Part shown: positions 15,433 through 23,435 of the stretch, one piece after another
Position numbering within the stretch: position 1 is the stretch's first letter
Layout of the letters: every line of letters starts with the position of its first letter
Source of the DNA: a virus
Length of the DNA stretch: 47,337 bases
IMG/VR virus record: IMGVR_UViG_3300032177_000020
Location: 1 to 47,337 of that record
Strand: one strand, 5' to 3'
Made by a program: the position numbers and the translations under genes
Notes under the pieces: generated by a model
What the model saw: the letters and a program-made list of their open reading frames with translations, nothing else
What the model was told of the DNA's origin: nothing
Databases searched by the model: none

Positions 15433-16804
15433 TGATTACCTCTATAGTTCCATCAGCAAGTTGTCCTACACGCCTACCCTGTTTGTCTTTACCAGTTCTT
15501 GTGTATTTACCTTTATCACCACCGTATAGTTTTTTGTAGTTCTTATCACCCATAGATATTGAGTAGAATTTGTCTAAATCACCACTAAACACTTTTTTAA
15601 GTGCTGTGATATTGGCTATGTTGAACTTTCCTACTTTATTTATACTTGGGAATATAGTCTTATATTCTTGACCTTCTTCTTTACCAAAAGCTACTCCTGT
15701 CATATCCCTTCTATAGTTCATTACTGCAGTTGCTATCTTGGTTGCTACTTCTCTCATCTGAGGGTTTTTAACTTGACCTACTTTTGCCATTAAGTTCTCT
15801 AAATTACCAGAGAAAAATCCTGTAGGCATACCAGCTTTTTCTAACATAGATAGATCGTTCTCAATTTCGCCCAAAAACTCAACAGTCCTCTCTTTACCCA
15901 TAACTCTATTCTGCTGGTCTACAGGTGATTGTTTAATTGCTGATTTCTTTAAAAACGACTTTACTCCTTCGGTGTCTCCAGATTGAACTAAATCGTCAAG
16001 ATAGTCAAATGTGGTATTAGCCTTGTCTTTAGACTCACCAACCATAATCTGTTGTGCGGCATTTCTTATATCTTTGTTAAACCCAGGAGATTGTTCCATA
16101 TACCTAAGTTGGTCTCTTGTTTCTTCTATACTTCTACCAGATTTAAGACTTTGAACAACTGAAGGTAATACGTTTTTAGCTCCTCTAACTCCACCAATTT
16201 CTCTAGCTAAACCGTAAGCCAAAACTTGTTGTTCTGGGTCTAACTCAGCTAATCCTGAACTTTGTTCCATATTCCTTAACTCGGCAGTAGCTGGTATCTC
16301 TCCCATTTGGGTAACTGTTCCCTTAGAGGGGTCAAATCCATATACTCCTTTAGTAGCATTGTTCTTTTGTCCCAAAGTTTGGGCTTGTGTCATTTGTAAT
16401 ACGCTACTAGGACTTTGACTTATCAACCCACCAAGAATAGAAGCTGGAGTAACTTCACCTGATTGTCTATCCATTTGGTATGGTGTATACCAGAAGTTAC
16501 CCTTCTTCTTGTTTACTAATTCATTTAATACTTGTTTACCTTCATTAGGTTGACCTTGTTCAGGAGTGGATTGTGGATTTACTGCACCGATTTTTGCTAA
16601 ATCCCATCCTCTACTACCAGCTATATCCTCTAAAGACATACCGTGGGTATGCATAGCGGCGTCTATCTGCTTGTCTTGGTTCTTTAACGCTCTCTCCATA
16701 ACTACTACACTACTTGGACCATATTCTTTACCGATTAAGTCAAGTAATACTTGCCTATTATCTGGTTTTTCTTGTTTAGTTGTTGAAGTTTTTTGCGTTG
16801 GCAT
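15425..16804 (-). CDS. Virion-associated protein, candidate ejection protein, 459 aa
   Basis: Overlaps the following gene by eight bases. The product is Gln/Lys-rich and mostly helical (for example ELDPEQQVLAYGLAREIGG), with a central part resembling large alpha-helical phage internal proteins and a C-terminal beta-like segment (RTGKDKQGRRVGQLADGTIEVI). No peptidase or transglycosylase motif is visible. Together with its neighbours it may be delivered with the DNA and help it cross the envelope. Family not recognised with certainty. Confidence 0.6.
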   Translation of the reverse strand: MPTQKTSTTKQEKPDNRQVLLDLIGKEYGPSSVVVMERALKNQDKQIDAAMHTHGMSLEDIAGSRGWDLAKIGAVNPQSTPEQGQPNEGKQVLNELVNKKKGNFWYTPYQMDRQSGEVTPASILGGLISQSPSSVLQMTQAQTLGQKNNATKGVYGFDPSKGTVTQMGEIPATAELRNMEQSSGLAELDPEQQVLAYGLAREIGGVRGAKNVLPSVVQSLKSGRSIEETRDQLRYMEQSPGFNKDIRNAAQQIMVGESKDKANTTFDYLDDLVQSGDTEGVKSFLKKSAIKQSPVDQQNRVMGKERTVEFLGEIENDLSMLEKAGMPTGFFSGNLENLMAKVGQVKNPQMREVATKIATAVMNYRRDMTGVAFGKEEGQEYKTIFPSINKVGKFNIANITALKKVFSGDLDKFYSISMGDKNYKKLYGGDKGKYTRTGKDKQGRRVGQLADGTIEVINE

Positions 16805-16806
16805 TA

Positions 16807-17412
16807 TTATCCTCCAAATCCGAATGGACCTGACTGAAAACTCGGTGAACCTAAAGTCTTACCAGCACTAGTCTGGAAACTCTTTAAGAATGGGTTCATA
16901 CCGTATGTAGATGTAGTTCCTTGTTGGTTTATACTTCTTAACCCCGCCAAACTTTGTGCTAACGTGTTCGTCCCTGACTGGAACTGACTTGTAGCGTTAG
17001 AACCTTGACCAGAAGCAATACCTAATAAACTCATCAATAAGTTAGAGTTGAACTGTTGTGCTGGGAATAATACGTCGTTAGATATGCCTTTGGCTATTGA
17101 CCGCATAGACTCGCCAGAATCTAAAACACCTAACGACTGCATACCTGGCATATTCTGTTTAGCGTAGTTAGCCGCCTGTTGACCTATGGCGTTAGGGTCA
17201 ATACCTTGAGTAACGGAACTTAAATACCCAGGAAGTTGCTGACCGCCTAACAACAAATTAGATAAGTTATAAGCACTCTTATAATAGTCAGTCTGCTGTG
17301 GTTGGATTTCCTTCTGCTGTGCCAACGCCATCTTATTCATTTCTGTTTCTTCAGCAGTAGGTTTTGGTGTAGTTGTAGTGTTAGTTACAGTTGAACCTTT
17401 GTCTTGTCCCAT
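16807..17412 (-). CDS. Gln/Ser/Gly-rich virion protein, candidate ejection protein, 201 aa
   Basis: Low-complexity N-terminus rich in Thr and Pro, then Gln, Asn, Ser and Gly throughout, with a hydrophobic helix around residues 122-135 (NSNLLMSLLGIASG). The C-terminus is Gly/Phe-rich (SGPFGFGG). Such composition and size are common for small podovirus internal or tail-associated proteins made just before the larger ejection proteins. It overlaps the upstream acetyltransferase-like gene by 28 bases. Confidence 0.6.
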   Translation of the reverse strand: MGQDKGSTVTNTTTTPKPTAEETEMNKMALAQQKEIQPQQTDYYKSAYNLSNLLLGGQQLPGYLSSVTQGIDPNAIGQQAANYAKQNMPGMQSLGVLDSGESMRSIAKGISNDVLFPAQQFNSNLLMSLLGIASGQGSNATSQFQSGTNTLAQSLAGLRSINQQGTTSTYGMNPFLKSFQTSAGKTLGSPSFQSGPFGFGG

Positions 17413-17846
17413 TTTCCTTGCTCCGTTTTTGTATTCTTAAAAACCCTTAACCTTCCTTTACGAGGTTGTTCTTCTCCGACGACCATTTGACATTTATTGA
17501 CTTGCTCAAAAAATTTGGCGTATAATTCCCTAAAAACACGTCCCTTCCTAAAAGACTTATCTATCCATAAATTAGACAAGTAAGCTATATCTCCACTTGA
17601 TACATCTTCTTTTCTTGCGTCAAACGGTTTATGAAGAATTATCCTATTCAACTGCTCTTTGTTTATTAACCAAACCTCGTAATATCCTAAAACTATCCCT
17701 AAATCTTCTATGGTCTTAATATTACCTTGCATTAACATCTGGTAATGATAATTTATTGCTTCAGGATATGGCATCTTGAAACTATGCCACCACTCGTCCC
17801 TGAAATATATGTCCACTAACTGCTCTACTGTGTTTTTCATTACCAT
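17385..17846 (-). CDS. GNAT-like acetyltransferase in the late operon, 153 aa
   Basis: The central part DLGIVLGYYEVWLI... then IAYLSNLWIDKSFRKGRVFRELYAKFFEQ resembles beta4-alpha3 of the GNAT fold, where the acetyl-CoA pyrophosphate loop normally reads (R/Q)xxGxG/A; here it is RKGRVF. A basic C-terminus follows. GNAT-like proteins occur next to tail and internal-protein genes in several podoviruses; targets are unknown. ATG 17846 and ATG 17840 (TAATG overlap with the adhesin stop) are both possible starts. Confidence 0.6.
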   Translation of the reverse strand: MVMKNTVEQLVDIYFRDEWWHSFKMPYPEAINYHYQMLMQGNIKTIEDLGIVLGYYEVWLINKEQLNRIILHKPFDARKEDVSSGDIAYLSNLWIDKSFRKGRVFRELYAKFFEQVNKCQMVVGEEQPRKGRLRVFKNTKTEQGKWDKTKVQL

Positions 17847-19069
17847 ACCGTTACTACTACTTTTCCCGCTCCACCAGCACCAGAAGTCCCAGTTTCGCTT
17901 CCTCCTCCACCACCACCTGGTTGAGAACCTGCGGTTGCCGCAGCTGCTCCTGTTGCACCAGCACCGCCGTTGCCACCAGCGTAAGAAGTTCCCGCAGTTC
18001 CACCAACGGTGTCATTCGCCCCACCCCCACCACCACCACCACCGTAAGTAGAATTACCACCAGTACTCTCTATACTAGCCCCACTACCTTCGTTACCTTC
18101 ACCACCACCACCGCCACCAAATATTGAGTATGTACCAGCGGAATCTGTAGAATTATAGTAGTCCATTCCAGAACCACCACCACCATAAATGCTATTTGTA
18201 GATAAGGTATCTTCGGTACTAAAATTACCTCTAACTGGTGCTGGACTACCAAATAAATCTCCACCAGCTCCTGTTGCTAGTCCTACACTGTGACTTCCAC
18301 CACCACCGCCACCGTTACCTGCATCGTTATTACCAGCTCCCGCACCACCGCCATAAGCTGTAATTAAAGTTCCAGATGCCCCAAATGTAGTATTACCACC
18401 AACGCTACCACCAGTATCCGCAGAGGTTTGTGCCGCACCTCCAGCACCTACAGAAACCGCTTCGGTCGTTCCTAATTTAGTAATTGGTATCCAAATAGCT
18501 TTATATGCTCCACCACCACCACCGCCACCTCCACCACCACTAGACCTTTTTCCTCCACTACCGCCAGCACCCCAGAGTTCAACTAAAACTATAGTTCCAG
18601 TAGCGGGTTTTGTCCAAGTCCCCGCACCAGTTGAAGTAAATACCTGTTGGTTAAACACAGGCAAATTAGTCAACAACGCACCACTTACCGCTGGGAGTTG
18701 GGCTGAAGCATTTAATGCTACTATCTTACCAGCAGTAGTTCCTGTATCTATGTTAGCCCCAGGTAATATCCCAATAACCCCACCCGTGCTTGTTCCCGCT
18801 AAGTTTATTGCTGGAATACTTGCTGAAGGTATTGTACCCGCTGTAGCGGTATTTAAGTTAGCAAGTCCTGTAATTGCTGAACCATTGACTTTGTTTGCTG
18901 TGGAGATGGTGTTAAGTTTTGTGTCTGATATTGCCGCATTTGACGCTATGTTTGAGTTGTTTATTGACCCATTATAATCGTTTATCAGGGTGTCCCAGTT
19001 ATCGTTATGCTCTGCGGCTATTATTGTAGCACCCGCACTAAAAGTATTTGGTTTGATTATAGTAGACAT
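17840..19069 (-). CDS. Glycine-rich tail adhesin with N-terminal anchor, 409 aa
   Basis: Residues 1-55 (TFSAGATIIAAEHNDNWDTLIND) are an anchor shared with the upstream gene. A linker of short repeats follows, then FTSTGAGTWTKPATGTIVLVELWGAGGSGG, the start of a well-known glycine-rich phage tail domain. Residues about 180-400 contain many poly-Gly runs (up to ten Gly), like the polyglycine-II host-recognition tips of some phage adhesins. The protein probably sits at the tail tip and binds the host surface. The poly-Gly codons make the DNA repetitive. Confidence 0.85.
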   Translation of the reverse strand: MSTIIKPNTFSAGATIIAAEHNDNWDTLINDYNGSINNSNIASNAAISDTKLNTISTANKVNGSAITGLANLNTATAGTIPSASIPAINLAGTSTGGVIGILPGANIDTGTTAGKIVALNASAQLPAVSGALLTNLPVFNQQVFTSTGAGTWTKPATGTIVLVELWGAGGSGGKRSSGGGGGGGGGGAYKAIWIPITKLGTTEAVSVGAGGAAQTSADTGGSVGGNTTFGASGTLITAYGGGAGAGNNDAGNGGGGGGSHSVGLATGAGGDLFGSPAPVRGNFSTEDTLSTNSIYGGGGSGMDYYNSTDSAGTYSIFGGGGGGEGNEGSGASIESTGGNSTYGGGGGGGGANDTVGGTAGTSYAGGNGGAGATGAAAATAGSQPGGGGGGSETGTSGAGGAGKVVVTVW

Positions 19070-19076
19070 TTTTCTC

Positions 19077-19541
19077 CTACGCTGGTTCTATCAAAAAGTA
19101 AGCTATCGTACTTGACTCTGTGGTTATAGTAGACGCAATCCTAAACGATGTTCCCGCTGTAACACTATGACACCATAACGCACCCGCAGTCCCGCCTAAA
19201 ACCGCCCGTGTCAAGAAAATACGTGTATTAGCGGAAACCAAAGTATTCGACACTAACGCAGTCCCACCAGCCATTAACGCAGTCCCTAATGAAGCGTTAG
19301 AACCTTCTTTGATTAGTATTTTATTCCCCGCACCCGCTAATGTTAAATTGCCTGTGATAGACGTGTTAGTAGTGAACGTCGGGGTTATCTTTGACCCAGC
19401 TATCCCAGCGTTAGCTTTTATGTTAGCGTTGTCTAACGACCCGTTTACTTCGTTATAAACAGTATCGAAGTTTGAGTTGTGTTCTGAAGCAACTATTGTC
19501 GCCCCCGCAGAGAAAGTGTATAACTTAACGATGAGTGCCAT
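19077..19541 (-). CDS. Short tail fibre or adhesin with the same anchor, 154 aa
   Basis: The N-terminal 55 residues (YTFSAGATIVASEHNSNFDTVYNEVNGSL) closely match those of the following adhesin, indicating a duplicated attachment domain. The rest is beta-rich (ITGNLTLAGAGNKILIKEG, then IFLTRAVLGGTAG), consistent with a short trimeric beta structure. Two fibres with one anchor could occupy the same baseplate site or form a mixed complex. Overlaps the upstream zinc-finger gene by 17 bases. Confidence 0.75.
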   Translation of the reverse strand: MALIVKLYTFSAGATIVASEHNSNFDTVYNEVNGSLDNANIKANAGIAGSKITPTFTTNTSITGNLTLAGAGNKILIKEGSNASLGTALMAGGTALVSNTLVSANTRIFLTRAVLGGTAGALWCHSVTAGTSFRIASTITTESSTIAYFLIEPA

Positions 19542-19917
19542 TTTTGTCCTTATGTTCTTTAAACTTCTTTTCTAAAATATCTTTAGGCATACGTTCAGAA
19601 TTACATATTATGTTTTTCTTGGAATACTTCTTTAGGTAATTTGATTTCTTTTCCGCAGTCCAAGTCTTTATACCCTCAACTTCGACTTCCCACCCCAACT
19701 TGACACATTCCATAATCTTGGGTTCGTCTTCTACTTTCAATTCGTTCTTACAGGTCTCACAAATAGCTACCCTCATACGTGAACCGTCATCTAATAAGAA
19801 CTCGGTTTCTTGGTATTCAGGAGTAAACCTGTTTTGTATCTTTCCGTCAATAGCCTGTTCTATTAACATATTTTTGTGGCACATAACACAATGACCGAAC
19901 TTATCCCAAGTAATCAT
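19525..19917 (-). CDS. Zinc-finger-like hypothetical protein, 130 aa
   Basis: CVMCHKN (10-16) and CETCKNEL (about 53-60) could form a zinc knuckle pair, in an otherwise charged protein with a Lys-rich C-terminus. It lies between two tail genes. In some podoviruses small zinc-finger proteins occupy such places, but no function is established. Family not recognised. Confidence 0.65.
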   Translation of the reverse strand: MITWDKFGHCVMCHKNMLIEQAIDGKIQNRFTPEYQETEFLLDDGSRMRVAICETCKNELKVEDEPKIMECVKLGWEVEVEGIKTWTAEKKSNYLKKYSKKNIICNSERMPKDILEKKFKEHKDKNGTHR

Positions 19918-19924
19918 ACTTCTC

Positions 19925-20662
19925 CTATTTTAAAGTCTTATACATCTTATCCACGTGGAAGTTCAACCAGTGGTCTAATATGATGACTTCATCTGTCAAC
20001 CCAGTCCCGCCAGTAGCAGTCCGTCTTACCCTTGCTACCAACGTGTCTGAGGTAGTTATATCGGGGGTATCAACATCCCAGTCTATCATATAATCTAGTT
20101 TGAATACCGAGTATTTAGCAATATGACCCGCCATGCAAGTCGCTCCCGTAACCAAGTTCTGAACTGCCGCTGTGTTGATTGAAGCGGTAGTATTATCAGA
20201 ATGTCCCCAAGACACTTGGAAATTAAACTGGTTTCCCGCACTTTGGGCTTCAGCTAAACAAGCTACTATATGATAATCTATATCCGATTTTCCGTCCCAC
20301 CTGCCAGGAACGTGCAGTCTCCAGAACAGTTCTTCGTCATCATTATTGAATATCGGACAGGAATATCCAGCAAAAACTCCTAATGCTACTGGAGTAGGTT
20401 TAACTAACCCACCAATTCTACCCGCAACAAACGCTGGTCGCATAGCAAGTTTACAAACAGTGGCGGAAGATAAAGTAACAAACCCACTTGAACTTATTGA
20501 AGCGTATTCAGTCTCATTACCTACTTGTAACGACCTGACGTGGAATATCGAAGTAAACCTGTTAAACAACTGCTGTAAATCAGCGTCTACTTTAGTGACG
20601 TAATCTTCTATCTTGTTATGTGCCGACCTTGCCAGATTAGAAGTCTTACTTAATATCGTCAT
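19925..20662 (-). CDS. Putative tail protein, beta-rich, 245 aa
   Basis: The first 40 residues are helical (NKIEDYVTKVDADLQQLFNRFTSI) and may trimerise or anchor. The remainder is beta-rich with features of a jelly-roll-like domain (EYASISSSGFVTLSS, FWRLHVPGRWDGKSDIDYHI, FQVSWGHSD). It may be a fibre or head-tail decoration. It starts in an overlap with the tail hub gene stop, so the two are co-translated. Function inferred from location. Confidence 0.65.
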   Translation of the reverse strand: MTILSKTSNLARSAHNKIEDYVTKVDADLQQLFNRFTSIFHVRSLQVGNETEYASISSSGFVTLSSATVCKLAMRPAFVAGRIGGLVKPTPVALGVFAGYSCPIFNNDDEELFWRLHVPGRWDGKSDIDYHIVACLAEAQSAGNQFNFQVSWGHSDNTTASINTAAVQNLVTGATCMAGHIAKYSVFKLDYMIDWDVDTPDITTSDTLVARVRRTATGGTGLTDEVIILDHWLNFHVDKMYKTLK

Positions 20663-22209
20663 ACGTTTGTCTCTAAATGAGGTGAAGACCCGAACCCGTC
20701 TATCCTAAAAGTCTCGTTAGCTACAGCGTTAGCGAACTTAAATCTTACAACTCTACCTCTACCAGTCAAGTCTCTACGAACTACCGCACCACCAGCACCA
20801 GCGTATACATCAGTCCCGTAAACAGCCGTCCCGTAAACCGCCGTTCCACCTGACATATTTATCGTGTTTGAATATTGAGGATTTTCCTCAAAATCGTAGG
20901 AATAAGCAAAAGTCAATACTGCCGAGTTTTCCTGATAATAAATATAGATTTGAGGGATACCTTTCTGGCTCGCTAAATCGTCGTAATGTTTCCAGTTAGT
21001 CCAGTAATATGAGTTTATAGCCGTAGCTACGTTTACTGGATAGTCAGTTCTTCCCACGTCTGCCCGATACACGAACCCGTCGTAGTCTCCGAAGTAAGGT
21101 CGTTCATTGACTCCAGAAACAAAAAACGTGGCTAAAGAACTAACATTCATACCGACGTATATCGAGAAAGCGTTGTTAAAGTAGTCCCACACTACAACCC
21201 TGTCTTTTTTAGTCTGCCCTGAACTAGGTAGAGCTAACCAGTATTGTGATTTCTTTTTATATACCAAAGAACTCGCCTTTGATAACTGGGTGGTGTTATA
21301 CCCCATTAACGTATCTGTTATCTTATCCGAGATTTTGTATGCGTTCATCCCGTCATAGTAATACAAACCGTCAGAAGATAAGAATACTAAACCGTTCTCT
21401 ACTTCCTGAATACTGTTTGACGAAATACAACCTACTGACGAATTAGCTTTTCCACCGCCAGGTAACGTGAACGGGATGTCAGAGTCTCCAGTAAAGAATA
21501 CGTTATATATAGCTTTATCTTTAAACACTACTAATCTATCGGCTAAAACCCGTAACCCGGTGATCTCCTGACCGTCATCTTTCGAAACTTCCAACCAATC
21601 TGCCGAATCAAACGAAGTAGGGTCTCTTAGGGCTGACCAGTAAAGACGTGTTGGTAAGTTAATTCCACCAACAACGACGTTAGCATAGAACAAGTAGTTG
21701 TTGAACTGCTTAACGTATTTAGCTTTAGTCAGCCCTGTAGGAACACTTGCCACGTTTGCTGTGTCTCCTGTAACCCATTTGACTGGGGCGTTTACCCCGT
21801 TTGTGGCGAATAAGGTCGTATTATACATCTCCACATCAAACTGGTTGCCTGATGTTATAGTCGCCCCGCCGGTTACGTCGTCCCACACACCGTCTAAATC
21901 GTCCATCTTGTATATCTTAGCACCGGAAATAGCCACAGCGTGACGTGTTATCGACCCGCCTGTAGTGAACTCTGCCCAAACTAATGCGTCCACGCTTTCG
22001 GTAGAAGTTCCAATATACATACCACCAGTGTTTAAACAGGTATACCCGTTACGTTTTAGGATAGACCCGAACTTGTCGAAATCGACGTTCTGTAAGTCTG
22101 AACTCTCGTTGTCTTGTAAATTAAGATTACCTGACGTTGAGTTTAATCCGCCGTTTAGGGCGTTGTGACTTACATTTACAGTTTTAGATGTGAACGTTAT
22201 TCCCGCCAT
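20659..22209 (-). CDS. Tail hub / DNA-stabilisation protein, P22 gp10-like
   Basis: 516 residues. The pattern PTRLYWSALRDPTSFDSADWLEVSKDDGQEITGLRVLADRLVVFKDKAIYNV, here as separate strands, is characteristic of the beta-propeller tail hub proteins of podoviruses (P22 gp10 and the functionally similar T7 gp12). NSSVGCISSNSIQEVENGLVFLSSDGLYYYDG continues the propeller. It would close the portal-adaptor channel and carry the adhesins. It directly follows the adaptor gene, sharing a base at 22209. Confidence 0.78.
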   Translation of the reverse strand: MAGITFTSKTVNVSHNALNGGLNSTSGNLNLQDNESSDLQNVDFDKFGSILKRNGYTCLNTGGMYIGTSTESVDALVWAEFTTGGSITRHAVAISGAKIYKMDDLDGVWDDVTGGATITSGNQFDVEMYNTTLFATNGVNAPVKWVTGDTANVASVPTGLTKAKYVKQFNNYLFYANVVVGGINLPTRLYWSALRDPTSFDSADWLEVSKDDGQEITGLRVLADRLVVFKDKAIYNVFFTGDSDIPFTLPGGGKANSSVGCISSNSIQEVENGLVFLSSDGLYYYDGMNAYKISDKITDTLMGYNTTQLSKASSLVYKKKSQYWLALPSSGQTKKDRVVVWDYFNNAFSIYVGMNVSSLATFFVSGVNERPYFGDYDGFVYRADVGRTDYPVNVATAINSYYWTNWKHYDDLASQKGIPQIYIYYQENSAVLTFAYSYDFEENPQYSNTINMSGGTAVYGTAVYGTDVYAGAGGAVVRRDLTGRGRVVRFKFANAVANETFRIDGFGSSPHLETNV

Positions 22210-23435
22210 TATCTCCTCGAACTTCTGCCATATTCACTCCCGACCTGACGGTAAAGTATATTAGGTCTCACCGAAGTATCTCTCACCGTAGCTTTCGGGC
22301 GTAAAAGAGTAGGAAACCAATCTATCTTATCACAGTTAATCTTCTTTAAAGTCCGTATCTCGTCAATATACATATTAAAGAACCCACCAGCTTCGTTTTG
22401 TGAGTTTTCCGCTTTGATCTTGGCTACACTCAACAAAATAATAGCTTCATCAAACTCCTGACCTAACTCGTGGACATCACCGTCGTTTACCAGTCTATAC
22501 GGGTCTTTATAGTATTGGACGTTGATAGGGAATACACGTGTAGGTAATGGATGAAGTTTTATCTTTCTATACATCACCCCAGCGGTGGTATCGCCCATAG
22601 GCATAATAGCTACGACAGTTGAAGTCGAAGCGTCAGCGTAAACCCCAACCCTTCCAGCAGACGAAGCATTCTTAGATACACGTTCCACCGAACTAAACAA
22701 CGCACTTGAAGTAACCGCAGTAGCACCATTTACGTTTATATTCTCGAACGCTGGGTATCCGCCTACAGTCCCGAATATAGTGACTACTTGGGTAGTGTCG
22801 TTTGCTGAAGTGGAGAACACAGTCAACCTACCCGCTTGTTTAGGCTGTTGTTTGACCATATCTTCGCCCCACATCATATACGTCGTTGGCGTACCCTTTT
22901 CCCAACGGTCATACCCGTCATTAACGAACTCTTGGTCAGTAACGTATTGTAGTTGGTATGGATACCCGTAATCTTCGTGCCACATAAACATACGATGTCC
23001 AGCCTGGATTGGTAAATTATACTCACATTGGGGGAAAATCTCATAAGTCATATTGGTCGTAGTTGACGCTGACCAGAGTTTGTCTATCGTCAAAGTGTCT
23101 TCTCCGGTAATAGACCTTATATCAAAATAGTCTCCGTCACCGCTTAACTTGATAGACCTGTCAATATGGACATCGTCCGTGATTAAAGTTGCTCCAGTCA
23201 GGGTAACGTTGACACTGGACGTAGTGGCAGTTGCCGCTCCACTACCTTTGGTATACGAAGTTACAGTGTCAAAGTATGATTTTCTCCTCATAACCCGCCA
23301 CGGTGCTTCTCTTGAAATCCGAAATAATGAGGTATTGATTATGTTCTTCACGGCAGTATCAAACGTAGTCCCTGACTGGTCACGTATTGCCCGCCTTTTA
23401 ACTTCCGATATTAAATCTCCATAAGTCAGCATCAA
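22209..23435 (-). CDS. Head-tail adaptor protein with Ig-like insertion
   Basis: 408 residues. The N-terminus (LTYGDLISEVKRRAIRDQSG, IINTSLFRISREAPWRVMRRKS) and the C-terminal helical part (DEAIILLSVAKIKAENSQNEAGGFFNMYIDEIRTLKK) match the helical bundle of podovirus adaptors (T7 gp11/P22 gp4-like). Residues about 200-290 are Ser/Thr/Val-rich and beta-like, suggesting an inserted Ig-like domain. Acts between portal and tail hub. It follows the TMTC-like gene with a four-base overlap. Confidence 0.75.
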   Translation of the reverse strand: MMLTYGDLISEVKRRAIRDQSGTTFDTAVKNIINTSLFRISREAPWRVMRRKSYFDTVTSYTKGSGAATATTSSVNVTLTGATLITDDVHIDRSIKLSGDGDYFDIRSITGEDTLTIDKLWSASTTTNMTYEIFPQCEYNLPIQAGHRMFMWHEDYGYPYQLQYVTDQEFVNDGYDRWEKGTPTTYMMWGEDMVKQQPKQAGRLTVFSTSANDTTQVVTIFGTVGGYPAFENINVNGATAVTSSALFSSVERVSKNASSAGRVGVYADASTSTVVAIMPMGDTTAGVMYRKIKLHPLPTRVFPINVQYYKDPYRLVNDGDVHELGQEFDEAIILLSVAKIKAENSQNEAGGFFNMYIDEIRTLKKINCDKIDWFPTLLRPKATVRDTSVRPNILYRQVGSEYGRSSRR

